From Lewinellaceae bacterium (GTDB lineage Bacteria > Bacteroidota > Bacteroidia > Chitinophagales > Saprospiraceae), in contig JADJRC010000002.1 in the NCBI GenBank assembly GCA_016712415.1, positions 434,001 to 498,000 of the forward strand: DNA of 64,000 bases, in the 5' to 3' direction. Position numbers and translations under genes: made by a program. Positions within the stretch are counted from its first letter, which is position 1; the number at the start of each line of letters is the position of its first letter. Below the pieces are notes generated by a model that saw only the letters and a list, made by a program, of their open reading frames with translations, did not search any database and was not told where the DNA came from. Shown here one piece after another: positions 12,051-20,224 of this stretch.

Positions 12051-12121
12051 TGATGAATGGTGAATGATGAATGGTGAATGGTGAATGGTGAATGATGAAT
12101 GGTGAAATGGTGAATGATGAC
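12051..12121 (+). repeat. Heptamer array TG(A/G)TGAA, 10 units
   Basis: Ten head-to-tail 7-bp units alternating TGATGAA and TGGTGAA; one unit has an extra A and the last ends in C. It fills most of the gap between the two transketolase subunit genes, starting 7 bp after the stop codon. Confidence 0.9.
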
Positions 12122-12156
12122 GCCAATACCTGCTCAACGTATAAAACCTGTGTATC

Positions 12157-13116
12157 ATGTTAAAAAATATAGTCAGCAGCGGCTCCCGTGCTACCCGTGA
12201 AGGGTTCGGAGCAGGCCTTCTCGAACTGGGCCGCCAAAACCCTGACGTCGTCGGCCTGACCGCCGACCTGATGGAATCGCTGCAAATGCATCATTTCCAA
12301 AAAGAATTCCCCGAGCGGTTTTTCCAGTGCGGTATTGCCGAGGCCAATATGATGGGGATTGCGGCCGGACTCGCAACGGCGGGCAAGATTCCCTTCACGG
12401 GTACTTTCGCCAATTTCAGTACGGGCCGCGTGTACGACCAGATCCGCCAAAGCATTGCCTATTCCCACAAAAACGTCAAAATATGCGCTTCCCATGCCGG
12501 GCTTACCCTCGGAGAAGACGGCGCAACCCACCAGATACTGGAGGATATCGGCATGATGCGCATGTTGCCCGGCATGACGGTAATCAATACCTGCGATTTT
12601 AACCAGACCAGGGCTGCCACCATCGCTATTGCCGCGCACCACGGACCGGTCTACCTGCGTTTCGGCCGGCCGGCATGGCCCGTTTTCACGCCGGATAACC
12701 AGAAGTTTAAAATTGGCAAGGCCTTGCATCTTGCATCCGGCAAAGACGTTACGATCTTTGCGACCGGCCATCTGGTATGGACGAGCATCGAAGCGGCGAA
12801 GGAACTGGCAGAACAGGGTATTTCCTGCGAGGTCATCAATATCCACACCATCAAGCCGCTCGACGACGAAGCTATCCTGGATTCGGTCAGCAAAACCCGC
12901 GCGGTTGTAGTAGCCGAAGAACACCAGCGCAACGGCGGCCTCGGCGATGCCATCGCCAACCTGCTGGTCCACCAGATGCCCGTACCCATGGAATACGTCG
13001 GCGTAAAAGACTCCTTCGGTGAAAGCGGCAAACCGCTCGATCTGCTCGACAAATACGGCCTCGGTAAAAAGGACGTGTTGTGGGCCGTCAAAGACGTGCT
13101 GGACCGGAAAAAATAG
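12157..13116 (+). CDS. Transketolase, C-terminal subunit
   Basis: 319 residues. Pyrimidine-binding and C-terminal domains of the split transketolase; partners the preceding gene product. Features: GIAEANMMGIAAGLATAGKIPF with the catalytic Glu, then the substrate-binding region SHAGLTLGEDGATHQILEDIG, and the C-terminal domain from about residue 190 (KDVTIFATGHLV). The order N-subunit then C-subunit supports an operon. Confidence 0.94.
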   Translation: MLKNIVSSGSRATREGFGAGLLELGRQNPDVVGLTADLMESLQMHHFQKEFPERFFQCGIAEANMMGIAAGLATAGKIPFTGTFANFSTGRVYDQIRQSIAYSHKNVKICASHAGLTLGEDGATHQILEDIGMMRMLPGMTVINTCDFNQTRAATIAIAAHHGPVYLRFGRPAWPVFTPDNQKFKIGKALHLASGKDVTIFATGHLVWTSIEAAKELAEQGISCEVINIHTIKPLDDEAILDSVSKTRAVVVAEEHQRNGGLGDAIANLLVHQMPVPMEYVGVKDSFGESGKPLDLLDKYGLGKKDVLWAVKDVLDRKK

Positions 13117-13172
13117 CGCTTCTTCGTAATCCATAAACCTGCATTCCGCAAACCCGCAACCTGTAATTCCGT
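13117..13172 (+). repeat. Possible degenerate 7/8-bp array between transketolase and metB-like genes
   Basis: The gap reads as loose units such as AACCTGC, ATTCCGC, AAACCCGC, AACCTGT and AATTCCGT. The period is 7-8 bp but irregular, so this is a weak call. Confidence 0.3.
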
Positions 13173-13174
13173 AT

Positions 13175-14320
13175 ATGAAATTCGCCACAAAAGTTATTCA
13201 TGCAGGCATTGAGCCGGACCCCTCAACCGGGGCGATCATGACCCCCATTTTCCAAACCTCCACGTATGTGCAGGCAGCGCCCGGCGACCACAAGGGCTAC
13301 GAATATGCGCGTACACAGAACCCTACCCGCACCGTGCTGGAGAAAAACCTCGCCGCCCTGGAAAACGGCACAGACGCTGTTTGCTTCAGTTCGGGCCTTG
13401 CGGCACAGGATGCTGTCATCAAACTGCTCCGCTCGGGCGACGAGGTACTGTCGGTCAACGACCTGTACGGCGGCTCCTACCGTCAGATGGTGCGCGTCTG
13501 GGGGCAGTGGGGGCTGAAAAGCCGCTATGTGGATATGTACGACGCCGCAAACGTCGAAAAAGAAATTGGCCCGGATACCAAATTGATCTGGATAGAGACG
13601 CCTACCAACCCCATGCTTAATATCGTGGATATTCAGGCGGTATGCGCCATTGCCCGCAAGCGGGGTATCCTGACGTGCGTAGACAATACTTTCGCGTCGC
13701 CATACCTGCAAAACCCGCTCGATCTGGGCGCCGATATTGTGCTGCACTCGGCCACCAAGTACCTTGGCGGGCACTCCGATGTCGTACACGGCTGCCTCAT
13801 CGTGCGCGACGCCGATCTCGCGCAACGCCTGCGTTTTCTGCAGAATGCCAGCGGCGCCGTGCCCGGCCCCCAGGATTGTTTCCTGATCCTGCGCGGCATC
13901 AAAACCCTGCACCTGCGCGTGCAAAGGGCCTGCGAAAATGCTTCGGCGATCGCACAGCACCTCATGGCGCATTCCAAAGTGGCTAAAGTATACTGGCCGG
14001 GTTTTGCCGCGCATCCCAACCACGAGATTGCCAAACGCCAGATGCGCATGTTCGGCGCCATGGTTTCTTTCGACCTTAAAGACAATAGTCTCGAAAACGC
14101 AACAAAAGTGCTGAGCGGCACGCACCTGTTCTCCCTGGCCGAATCGCTCGGGGGGGTGGAGTCGCTTATCGGCCACCCGGCGAGCATGACCCATGCCAGC
14201 ATACCCCGGGAGGAACGCCTCAAGGTGGGCCTGACCGACTCCCTGATCCGACTGAGCGTCGGGGTGGAGGATGTGTCGGATTTGATCGCCGACCTGGATG
14301 CAGCGTTGGACCTGGTTTGA
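13175..14320 (+). CDS. metB: Cystathionine gamma-synthase/lyase-type PLP enzyme
   Basis: 381 residues. Cys/Met-metabolism PLP enzyme of the MetB/CGL group, acting in transsulfuration. Features: FATKVIHAGIEPDPSTGAIM, YEYARTQNPTRTVLEKNLAALE, SSGLAAQDAV, VDNTFASPYLQNPL, and the PLP lysine in LHSATKYLGGHSDVVHG. C-terminal SLAESLGGVESLIGHPASMTH matches both synthases and lyases, so the direction of catalysis is not settled and the symbol is tentative. Followed by a strong terminator. Confidence 0.9.
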   Translation: MKFATKVIHAGIEPDPSTGAIMTPIFQTSTYVQAAPGDHKGYEYARTQNPTRTVLEKNLAALENGTDAVCFSSGLAAQDAVIKLLRSGDEVLSVNDLYGGSYRQMVRVWGQWGLKSRYVDMYDAANVEKEIGPDTKLIWIETPTNPMLNIVDIQAVCAIARKRGILTCVDNTFASPYLQNPLDLGADIVLHSATKYLGGHSDVVHGCLIVRDADLAQRLRFLQNASGAVPGPQDCFLILRGIKTLHLRVQRACENASAIAQHLMAHSKVAKVYWPGFAAHPNHEIAKRQMRMFGAMVSFDLKDNSLENATKVLSGTHLFSLAESLGGVESLIGHPASMTHASIPREERLKVGLTDSLIRLSVGVEDVSDLIADLDAALDLV

Positions 14321-14337
14321 GAAATGACGGCAAAAAA

Positions 14338-14376
14338 CGAGACCGCTCCATCTTTGCGATGAAGCGGTCTTTTTCG
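14338..14376 (+). terminator. Rho-independent terminator after the metB-like gene
   Basis: Stem AGACCGCT (14340-14347) and AGCGGTCT (14363-14370), extended by CATC/GATG pairing near the loop, then TTTTT. Confidence 0.85.
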
Positions 14377-14422
14377 TTTGTCAATTCAAAATTATACTAA
14401 ACCATTGTATGAAGCAAAACAA

Positions 14423-14459
14423 GCCGGAGCGCTAAATCTGAAATCCTGTCCACTCCGGC
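14423..14459 (-). terminator. Terminator-like hairpin after the LpxH-like gene
   Basis: GCCGGAG (14423-14429) and CTCCGGC (14453-14459). On the minus strand it is followed by TTGTTTTG. Lies 22 bp past the stop codon. Confidence 0.55.
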
Positions 14460-14480
14460 CATTAAAATAATCGGTTATAA

Positions 14481-15341
14481 TCAAATCGCCTCGAAGGCAG
14501 CCATTCCGGTACTGTCCGGCACCACCTCGTCGCGCTGGAGACTGTGTACTTTGTTCTCGCGTTCGGGCACCTGCAATCTTGGACTGACCACATCGAACTC
14601 CAGTTCATCATACCGGTAAAGCGACCAGTTGCCGTTGGCAAATTCGAGCGCAGTGAGGTGCTCCACCCAGTCGCCGCTGTTGAGATAGGTAACTGTTTTG
14701 CCATCTTCCATCTCGATCCTGCGTATCTGGGGTTGGTGGATGTGCCCGCATATGACACAGTCATAATCTTTTTCCGCCGCGATCCGGATGGCAGTGTCCT
14801 CGAAATCAGATATGTATTTAACGGCGCCTTTCACGCCTTTTTTCACTTTTGCGGCAAACGATACGGGCGCAAAGCCGAACACCCGGCGCATGGAATTGAT
14901 CGTTCGGTTGATACGGATCAGGAGGTCGTAGCCTTCGCCGCCCAGTTTGGCCAGCCACCGCGCGCGGTGTACGCTGGCATCGAACACATCGCCATGAAAG
15001 GCCCAGTGCGTTTTGCCGTCGACCTGGAAAACCAGTTTGTTGCGCAGGTGGATGAGCCCCAGCGACATTTCACCGAATTTGCGGAGCAAATCGTCGTGGT
15101 TGCCTGTCAGGTAATACAGTTTGGTGCCGTTAACCGCCATTTTAAGCAGGCGCCGCACCACTTCCATGTGTTCTTTTGGAAAATAACTCTTTTTGAAGTA
15201 CCAGATATCAAAGATATCCCCGTTGAGCACAAGCGTGCGGGGTTCGATGCTTTTCAGATAGTTGTGTAACTCGCGGGCGTGGCACCCGTAAGTGCCCAGG
15301 TGTATATCGGAAAGAACTACAATATCCAGTTCGCGCTTCAT
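14481..15341 (-). CDS. LpxH-like metallophosphoesterase (UDP-2,3-diacylglucosamine diphosphatase family)
   Basis: 286 residues. Calcineurin-like phosphoesterase of the LpxH type, likely in lipid A synthesis. The five metal motifs are present: SDIHLG, LNGDIFD, TGNHDD, FHGDVFD and CGHIHQP. It is a longer variant common in Bacteroidota, with a basic segment (KVKKGVKGAVKYI) after the fourth motif. ATG 15341 starts MKRELDIVVLSDIHLG; the alternative at 15365 would overlap the -7 element. Could instead act on another phosphodiester. Confidence 0.85.
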   Translation of the reverse strand: MKRELDIVVLSDIHLGTYGCHARELHNYLKSIEPRTLVLNGDIFDIWYFKKSYFPKEHMEVVRRLLKMAVNGTKLYYLTGNHDDLLRKFGEMSLGLIHLRNKLVFQVDGKTHWAFHGDVFDASVHRARWLAKLGGEGYDLLIRINRTINSMRRVFGFAPVSFAAKVKKGVKGAVKYISDFEDTAIRIAAEKDYDCVICGHIHQPQIRRIEMEDGKTVTYLNSGDWVEHLTALEFANGNWSLYRYDELEFDVVSPRLQVPERENKVHSLQRDEVVPDSTGMAAFEAI

Positions 15342-15364
15342 GCGTTCGTATTGATTTGACCACA

Positions 15365-15372
15365 CAAAAGTA
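15365..15372 (-). promoter_or_regulatory. TAnnTTTG-type -7 element for the LpxH-like gene
   Basis: The minus strand reads TACTTTTG, 23 bp upstream of ATG 15341. It helps decide the start. Confidence 0.5.
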
Positions 15373-15449
15373 ACCTGGGTATTTTTCGGGGCTGTTAAGC
15401 CAATATGACGTTAAGGTTAAGAAAACGGCGGTTCCGGGCTTACCCCAAT

Positions 15450-15489
15450 AAAAATCGCCGGAGCGATTTCAGACGAATCTTCCGGCGAT
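15450..15489 (-). terminator. Rho-independent terminator of the sigma-factor transcript
   Basis: Inverted repeat TCGCCGGA (15455-15462) and TCCGGCGA (15481-15488), with a T-run following on the minus strand. Lies 50 bp downstream of the small gene behind the sigma factor. Confidence 0.65.
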
Positions 15490-15538
15490 AATAGGAATTG
15501 CAAAAAGGGAAGTAGAAAGCAGGAAAGGAGGGGAAGCC

Positions 15539-15685
15539 TCAGATATCGGTGTGCTCTATAGAACTTCGGATCCTGTCTTTCAGCGTTTGAGACGCTTTGT
15601 GTTTGGAGAGCCTGCTATTGAGAAAGGCGCGGAAGGATTCTTCTTCGGGTAATGGGATTTCACGGGGCAGTGAGGTATCGGTCAT
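15539..15685 (-). CDS. Small acidic/helical protein downstream of the ECF sigma factor, possible anti-sigma remnant
   Basis: 48 residues from the ATG at 15685 (MTDTSLPREIPLPEEESFRA...). The last part, LSKHKASQTLKDRIRSSIEH, resembles the amphipathic C-terminal tail of small zinc-binding anti-sigma factors, but the H-x3-C-x2-C zinc motif is missing. The frame is open 88 codons further upstream, with sequence that looks non-coding. It stands about 475 bp behind the sigma gene on the same strand and before a shared terminator. Function is inference only. Confidence 0.4.
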   Translation of the reverse strand: MTDTSLPREIPLPEEESFRAFLNSRLSKHKASQTLKDRIRSSIEHTDI

Positions 15686-16114
15686 TTCTTTTTTGGGAAA
15701 ACAGGGGAGGGCATCTTCGTGGCCCTGATCGGCAGTAAACGGAATGCCGGTTCTGACAGTACCCATAGCGTTGCTGTTTTGCTTGCGTGGACTTTTCATT
15801 GTACCAATAGTTTGCGTCAACGGGTAATCGCCGGATTTGCTGCCGTCTCTGTCCATCTGCATACAGCCGGGCAAAATACAAGCTCCCGCCGGGTTGCCTG
15901 CCGGGGCGTTGTGGTTGGATGTTTGCCGGAAAAACATATCGTACTGCATACTGAATGGTTTTGAACGGGAGCAGGTCTGAAAAAGACTTGCTGAGCCGTG
16001 ATGTTACGTTGACCTGTTAAGGACGTTTTTAAGAATAGTAAATTTGAAAGAACATAAGATCAGATTGTTTGCCGTTTGCCTTGGGGCGATTCTGGGGAGA
16101 TATATTAAATAAAG

Positions 16115-16158
16115 AAGGGTTTACCGCGGGCGAAAAGCCGTTCCGGGTAAACCCTTTT
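16115..16158 (-). terminator. Hairpin after the ECF sigma factor gene
   Basis: AAGGGTTTACC at about 16116-16126 pairs with GGTAAACCCTT at about 16146-16156. It overlaps the end of the sigma gene region and has T-rich sequence on both sides, so it may act in either direction. Confidence 0.6.
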
Positions 16159-16159
16159 T

Positions 16160-16795
16160 TTATGCCGATTGGTCATGCACATTGTCGACGGGGAGTCCCT
16201 GATCGTCGTCCTGCACGTTGTAGCCCTGCGCTTCGGCGTAGGCCTGGAGTTTTTCAGCGAGTACGTTGCGGGCGCGGTGCAGCCGCGAGCGAACGGTGCC
16301 GATCGGTATCTCCAGAATGGCGGCTATTTCCTCGTAGGTAAAATCTTCGAGGTCGAGCAATACCACCGTCCGGAAAGCCGGCGAGAGTGCGTTGATGGCG
16401 AGGGTGACCTCGTCGCCGATGAGCGAGCTACCCATTTCCTCATGCAGACCAAAATAACGCGGTGCGACAGGATCATCTTCGTTGTGGTACACGACGACAT
16501 CTTCGTAGTCGACCTTGTACGGGCGGCTTTTTTTGGTGCGGTACTCGTTGATAAAGGCATTGCGGCAAATCCTGAACAGCCATGCCTTTGCATTGGTACC
16601 CTCTTCGTAGCGGCTCAGGAAGCGCCAGGCTTTGAGGTAGACCTCCTGCACGAGGTCTTCAGCCTGCGTGGCATCGCCGGTCAGACGATAGGCAAACGTA
16701 TATACGGCATCCATGAGCGGGAAAAATTCGCGCTCAAAAATGCGGTCGTATCGTGTTCGTAACGATTCGTTTGCCATAGTAGTTAATGTAGCCAT
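16160..16795 (-). CDS. ECF-type RNA polymerase sigma factor
   Basis: 211 residues. Region 2: FEREFFPLMDAVYTFAYRLTGDATQAEDLVQEVYLKAWRFL. Region 4: LDLEDFTYEEIAAILEIPIGTVRSRLHRARNVL. This is the RpoE-like layout. It has an acidic C-terminal tail (DDDQGLPVDNVHD). No classical anti-sigma gene adjoins; only a 48-residue helical protein follows. The start could also be the second Met at 16777. A CAAAGTTC box at 16825-16832 (minus GAACTTTG) may be its promoter. Confidence 0.93.
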   Translation of the reverse strand: MATLTTMANESLRTRYDRIFEREFFPLMDAVYTFAYRLTGDATQAEDLVQEVYLKAWRFLSRYEEGTNAKAWLFRICRNAFINEYRTKKSRPYKVDYEDVVVYHNEDDPVAPRYFGLHEEMGSSLIGDEVTLAINALSPAFRTVVLLDLEDFTYEEIAAILEIPIGTVRSRLHRARNVLAEKLQAYAEAQGYNVQDDDQGLPVDNVHDQSA

Positions 16796-17035
16796 ATCAG
16801 GTTGGTTTTAGTGAGTCGGTACCGCAAAGTTCACCGACAAATTGATTCAACACAAGGGCTGCGGGAAAAAGTTCCGGTATGTTGAAATTTTTTTCAGAAC
16901 GGTGAGGCCCGTTAGCAATAAACCAAAGTTGTGAAAATGTTTAGGGTACTGTGTTTACGAAACACGTCCTGCGCGGCATTGACATGAAGAATCACCCTGA
17001 ATTTTTCATGTTGTATAACTCAAAACTCCAGATCC

Positions 17036-19432
17036 ATGCATCAGCAATCTGTCATTAAAGTCCTCGGCGGACTTTTCTTCGTTTTTGCTTCCTGCGGGCC
17101 TTTAAAAAATCCCCAAAGCGATCAGCCCCAAAGCGCATTTGCCCGCCCCCTGGCTCCGGGCACCGATATTACCTCCGAAACCGGTTTTTCCGTCCGGGGT
17201 CGGCTGACAAACTGGATTACAGTCAAAAGCAATAAAAAGACCGAGCACCTGGCCGGCATATCCGAAACGTCCGACCTGATCCACTTTTACTGGAATGCCG
17301 CCAACAACAAGTGGCGTGCGGAAAACCTGAGTTCGATTACCGGTAAAAAAGTTAAAAACAGCGTTACATCCTGGATAACGCCCGACGGCTCGAATACCGT
17401 CGAACACATCGCAAGTGTGTCGTCAAACAACGACCTGATTGTGTTTTACCGCAACTCCGGGAACAATATCTGGAAAACGGTAAATGTAACGGCAAAAACG
17501 AACGCCAGGGTAGCAGGCGGGTTGAGCAGCTGGCAAACGCCGAACGGCCCCTATAATGTGGAGCATATCGCCGCGCGGAATTCCGACGGCCGCTTGCTGG
17601 TATTCTGGTGGTCGCCGGCCAAGGACTGGCAGGTGGTTAATGTTTCGCAAAAAACGGGCGTGAACATCAATTCGGACGTGACCAACTGGCAGATCAGGCG
17701 AGGACAGTTCCTCACCGAGTACCTTGCCGCCACTTCCACGGCGAATAAGGTAGTGGTGTTTGCATGGTCTCCTTCCGCCGACTGGAATGCGACAGCCACC
17801 CCGTTTACTTCTACGGATGGCGCTACCCCCTGGCTGACCGGCGAGGTCGAACACCTGGCCGGCGTAGGCTCCGACAGTACGCTCTATGTGTTGTGGCGAA
17901 AAGGCCAGGGCGCCTGGAACTATGTCGATGTCACGGAAATTACCGGCGAAAAGGTGATGGAGCGGCCTGCGGGGTACCAGTTCAAGGTCGGCAGTGAAAA
18001 CGTCGAGTTCCTGACAGCCAGAGGCCCTGGCAACCACGCCCTGGTTTTTTGGTGGAAGCCATCAAGAGATTGGCAGGCTTTCGACATAACAGAGATTACC
18101 GGATCGGGCATCAGTACGCCGCCGGTTTCCTGGACGACCAACGCAACCTCCGACAGGATTTCGGAGCACCTCGCAGCCGTGGGCGCCAACGGGCGTCTGC
18201 GCGTGTTTTACAGCTACGACCAGCCGCGGGTGTTCACCGACAGGCTGGGAACGATTTATGAAAATATTCCGCGCATGCGGAACACCAACAGAAAGATACT
18301 GACGATCCTGTGGGACCCGCATTATCCTGACGATGCCGGAGGTTTTATCCCCAAACCCCTCAAGACGACCATAACGACCGCGTTGTACGGCACGGATGGA
18401 ATGGGAAATTATTTCCGGGAAAACAGCGGAAAAACATTCAGGCTCCAAAACGAAGGAATCCTGGGCTGGTATGATGCCGAACACCCCCTGGACTACTACG
18501 ACGGCGACAGCAACGGCGACGGCCAGCCTTACGACCGGGACAAGGCGGGCGCAGCCATCCGGGCTTCCGATGCCGATATCAATTATAAAATATTTGACGA
18601 AGATGGCGACGGCAAGGTGGAACCCCACGAACTTTCCATCGTTTTTATTCACCCCGGCAGGCAGGGCGGGCTATACCGCATCGGCGGAAGAAAGGTAAAA
18701 GACGACCGCGACGGTTCGACACTGTTTGTCGACGGCGTAAAGATCGAAGAGTGTGTCGAAGTGGGCATCGGCCATCCGACCCCTAATTTCAGCGTAGTCG
18801 CCCATGAACTCTGCCACGCCCTGTTCAACCTGCCCGATATGTATTTTACTTTTTTTACACCGACGGCTGCAGGCAGTTATTCCATCATGGATGCGACCTA
18901 TAACAAAGCGCATATCGACGCATTTCACAAAATGAAACTCGGTTGGGCGCATCCGCGCATTGTATTCAGGTCGGGCGCCTACAAGATACCCGAAGTGGAA
19001 ACCCGGCACCGGGTATATGTGCTTATGGACCCCATGCGCAGCGAAAAAGAATACTTTCTGCTTGCCAACCGCTGGAAAGGCTCTTCGTTCGACCGTTTTG
19101 AACTCCCCGATGAGGGCATCGCCGTCTGGCACGTCATGGAAGACCCGGCAGTTTACAACGCGGCCCCGCCGCCGCCGACCGTTGATGCGACCCAATGGGC
19201 AACGGTGGGTGGAGGCCGGAGCTATGTGCGTATGATCCGACCGGATCTTCATCCGCCTTTTCTGAACAGAAGGTCTCTATGGGACGCCGCCGAAGGCAAC
19301 CTGCTTTCCACGGAAACGGATCTTTCCAAACCGGGGCTCCGATGGGGAAACCAGTCGGCCAGCGGCTTCAATCTGAAAAACTTCTCTGCTCCGGGCCAGG
19401 TGATGGAGGTGACCATCGAAACGCCCTGGTAG
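17036..19432 (+). CDS. Secreted lipoprotein: seven-repeat propeller fused to an M6-like metalloprotease
   Basis: 798 residues. The signal ends at lipobox FASC (Cys about residue 22). Residues ~55-405 hold about seven repeats of ~50 residues with the pattern V/I-EH-L/I-A-x(5-7)-L-V/I-V-F-W/Y-x(6)-W, resembling bacterial PLL/PVL-type lectin propellers. The protease domain follows: HExxH motif in VVAHELCHALFNLPDMY (first His ~590), as in M6-like gluzincins, and SYSIMDATY. A textbook EF-hand loop, DEDGDGKVEPHEL, and a second Asp-rich loop imply calcium binding. No T9SS tail was seen. Likely a surface-bound protease targeted by the propeller. Confidence 0.82.
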   Translation: MHQQSVIKVLGGLFFVFASCGPLKNPQSDQPQSAFARPLAPGTDITSETGFSVRGRLTNWITVKSNKKTEHLAGISETSDLIHFYWNAANNKWRAENLSSITGKKVKNSVTSWITPDGSNTVEHIASVSSNNDLIVFYRNSGNNIWKTVNVTAKTNARVAGGLSSWQTPNGPYNVEHIAARNSDGRLLVFWWSPAKDWQVVNVSQKTGVNINSDVTNWQIRRGQFLTEYLAATSTANKVVVFAWSPSADWNATATPFTSTDGATPWLTGEVEHLAGVGSDSTLYVLWRKGQGAWNYVDVTEITGEKVMERPAGYQFKVGSENVEFLTARGPGNHALVFWWKPSRDWQAFDITEITGSGISTPPVSWTTNATSDRISEHLAAVGANGRLRVFYSYDQPRVFTDRLGTIYENIPRMRNTNRKILTILWDPHYPDDAGGFIPKPLKTTITTALYGTDGMGNYFRENSGKTFRLQNEGILGWYDAEHPLDYYDGDSNGDGQPYDRDKAGAAIRASDADINYKIFDEDGDGKVEPHELSIVFIHPGRQGGLYRIGGRKVKDDRDGSTLFVDGVKIEECVEVGIGHPTPNFSVVAHELCHALFNLPDMYFTFFTPTAAGSYSIMDATYNKAHIDAFHKMKLGWAHPRIVFRSGAYKIPEVETRHRVYVLMDPMRSEKEYFLLANRWKGSSFDRFELPDEGIAVWHVMEDPAVYNAAPPPPTVDATQWATVGGGRSYVRMIRPDLHPPFLNRRSLWDAAEGNLLSTETDLSKPGLRWGNQSASGFNLKNFSAPGQVMEVTIETPW

Positions 19433-19438
19433 GGCATT

Positions 19439-20065
19439 TCAGGCCATTTCGCCATCCTCCAGCCGGCCGAAACGATACCCTTTTCCGGCAAAATGCCGGA
19501 GTATTGCCGGCAGTGCGTACCGCAGGTTGCGTTCTGCTTTCAGGCTGTCGTGGAATACAATAATGGAGCCGGGCCGGGCATTGTCGAGCACGTTCTGAAG
19601 GCATTGTTCCGGTGTGATCTCGGGAGCATAGTCGCCGCTGAGCACATCCCACATCACAATCCGGAAATGCCGCTGCAGGAATTCGCGCTGGCGGGGCATC
19701 AAACGGCCGTACGGCGGACGGAACAGACGGCTTTTTACTATGCGCGCACAACGGCGTACATTGTTGAGATAGGTCACGTGTTCCGTTTGCCAACCGTTGA
19801 GGTGATGGTAGGTATGGTTGCCTACGGCGTGCCCGTCGCGCTGTATCTGCCGGTAGATGTCGGGGTACTTTTCGACGTTGTCGCCCACACAAAAAAAAGT
19901 GGCCCCGGCGTTGTATGACCGGAGTGTTTCCAGCACCCAGGGGGTCACTTCCGGTATCGGTCCGTCGTCAAACGTCAGATACAGTATCTTTTCGGAGGTA
20001 GGCACGCTCCAGGTATAAAAGGGCATGAATGCCTGAATGAGTTTGGGTGTTTTGGCTAAAAACAT
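19439..20065 (-). CDS. Polysaccharide deacetylase (NodB/CE4 family)
   Basis: 208 residues, essentially just the catalytic domain. Removes N-acetyl groups from peptidoglycan or other amino-sugar polymers. All CE4 motifs: TFDDGP, metal-binding NHTYHH, RPPYGR, WDVLSGDY and IIVFHDS. The first ~20 residues, MFLAKTPKLIQAFMPFYTW, could be an uncleaved anchor. Convergent with the M6 gene, with only 6 bp between stops. Confidence 0.92.
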   Translation of the reverse strand: MFLAKTPKLIQAFMPFYTWSVPTSEKILYLTFDDGPIPEVTPWVLETLRSYNAGATFFCVGDNVEKYPDIYRQIQRDGHAVGNHTYHHLNGWQTEHVTYLNNVRRCARIVKSRLFRPPYGRLMPRQREFLQRHFRIVMWDVLSGDYAPEITPEQCLQNVLDNARPGSIIVFHDSLKAERNLRYALPAILRHFAGKGYRFGRLEDGEMA

Positions 20066-20152
20066 GGCGATAAAGTTCCGGTAAAAATGGTATGTTTTTA
20101 CCCTTTAACGGCAAAAGTCGCGAAGCAATGGCCTTCGATAATATAAAACTGC

Positions 20153-20160
20153 TACTTTTG
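20153..20160 (+). promoter_or_regulatory. TAnnTTTG-type -7 element for gltX
   Basis: TACTTTTG, 64 bp upstream of ATG 20225. Confidence 0.5.
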
Positions 20161-20224
20161 CTGAAAATAGAATGCGCGTCGGCTGAACGTACACACAACT
20201 CGGTCGCCGCGCCTTTTTTTCGCT

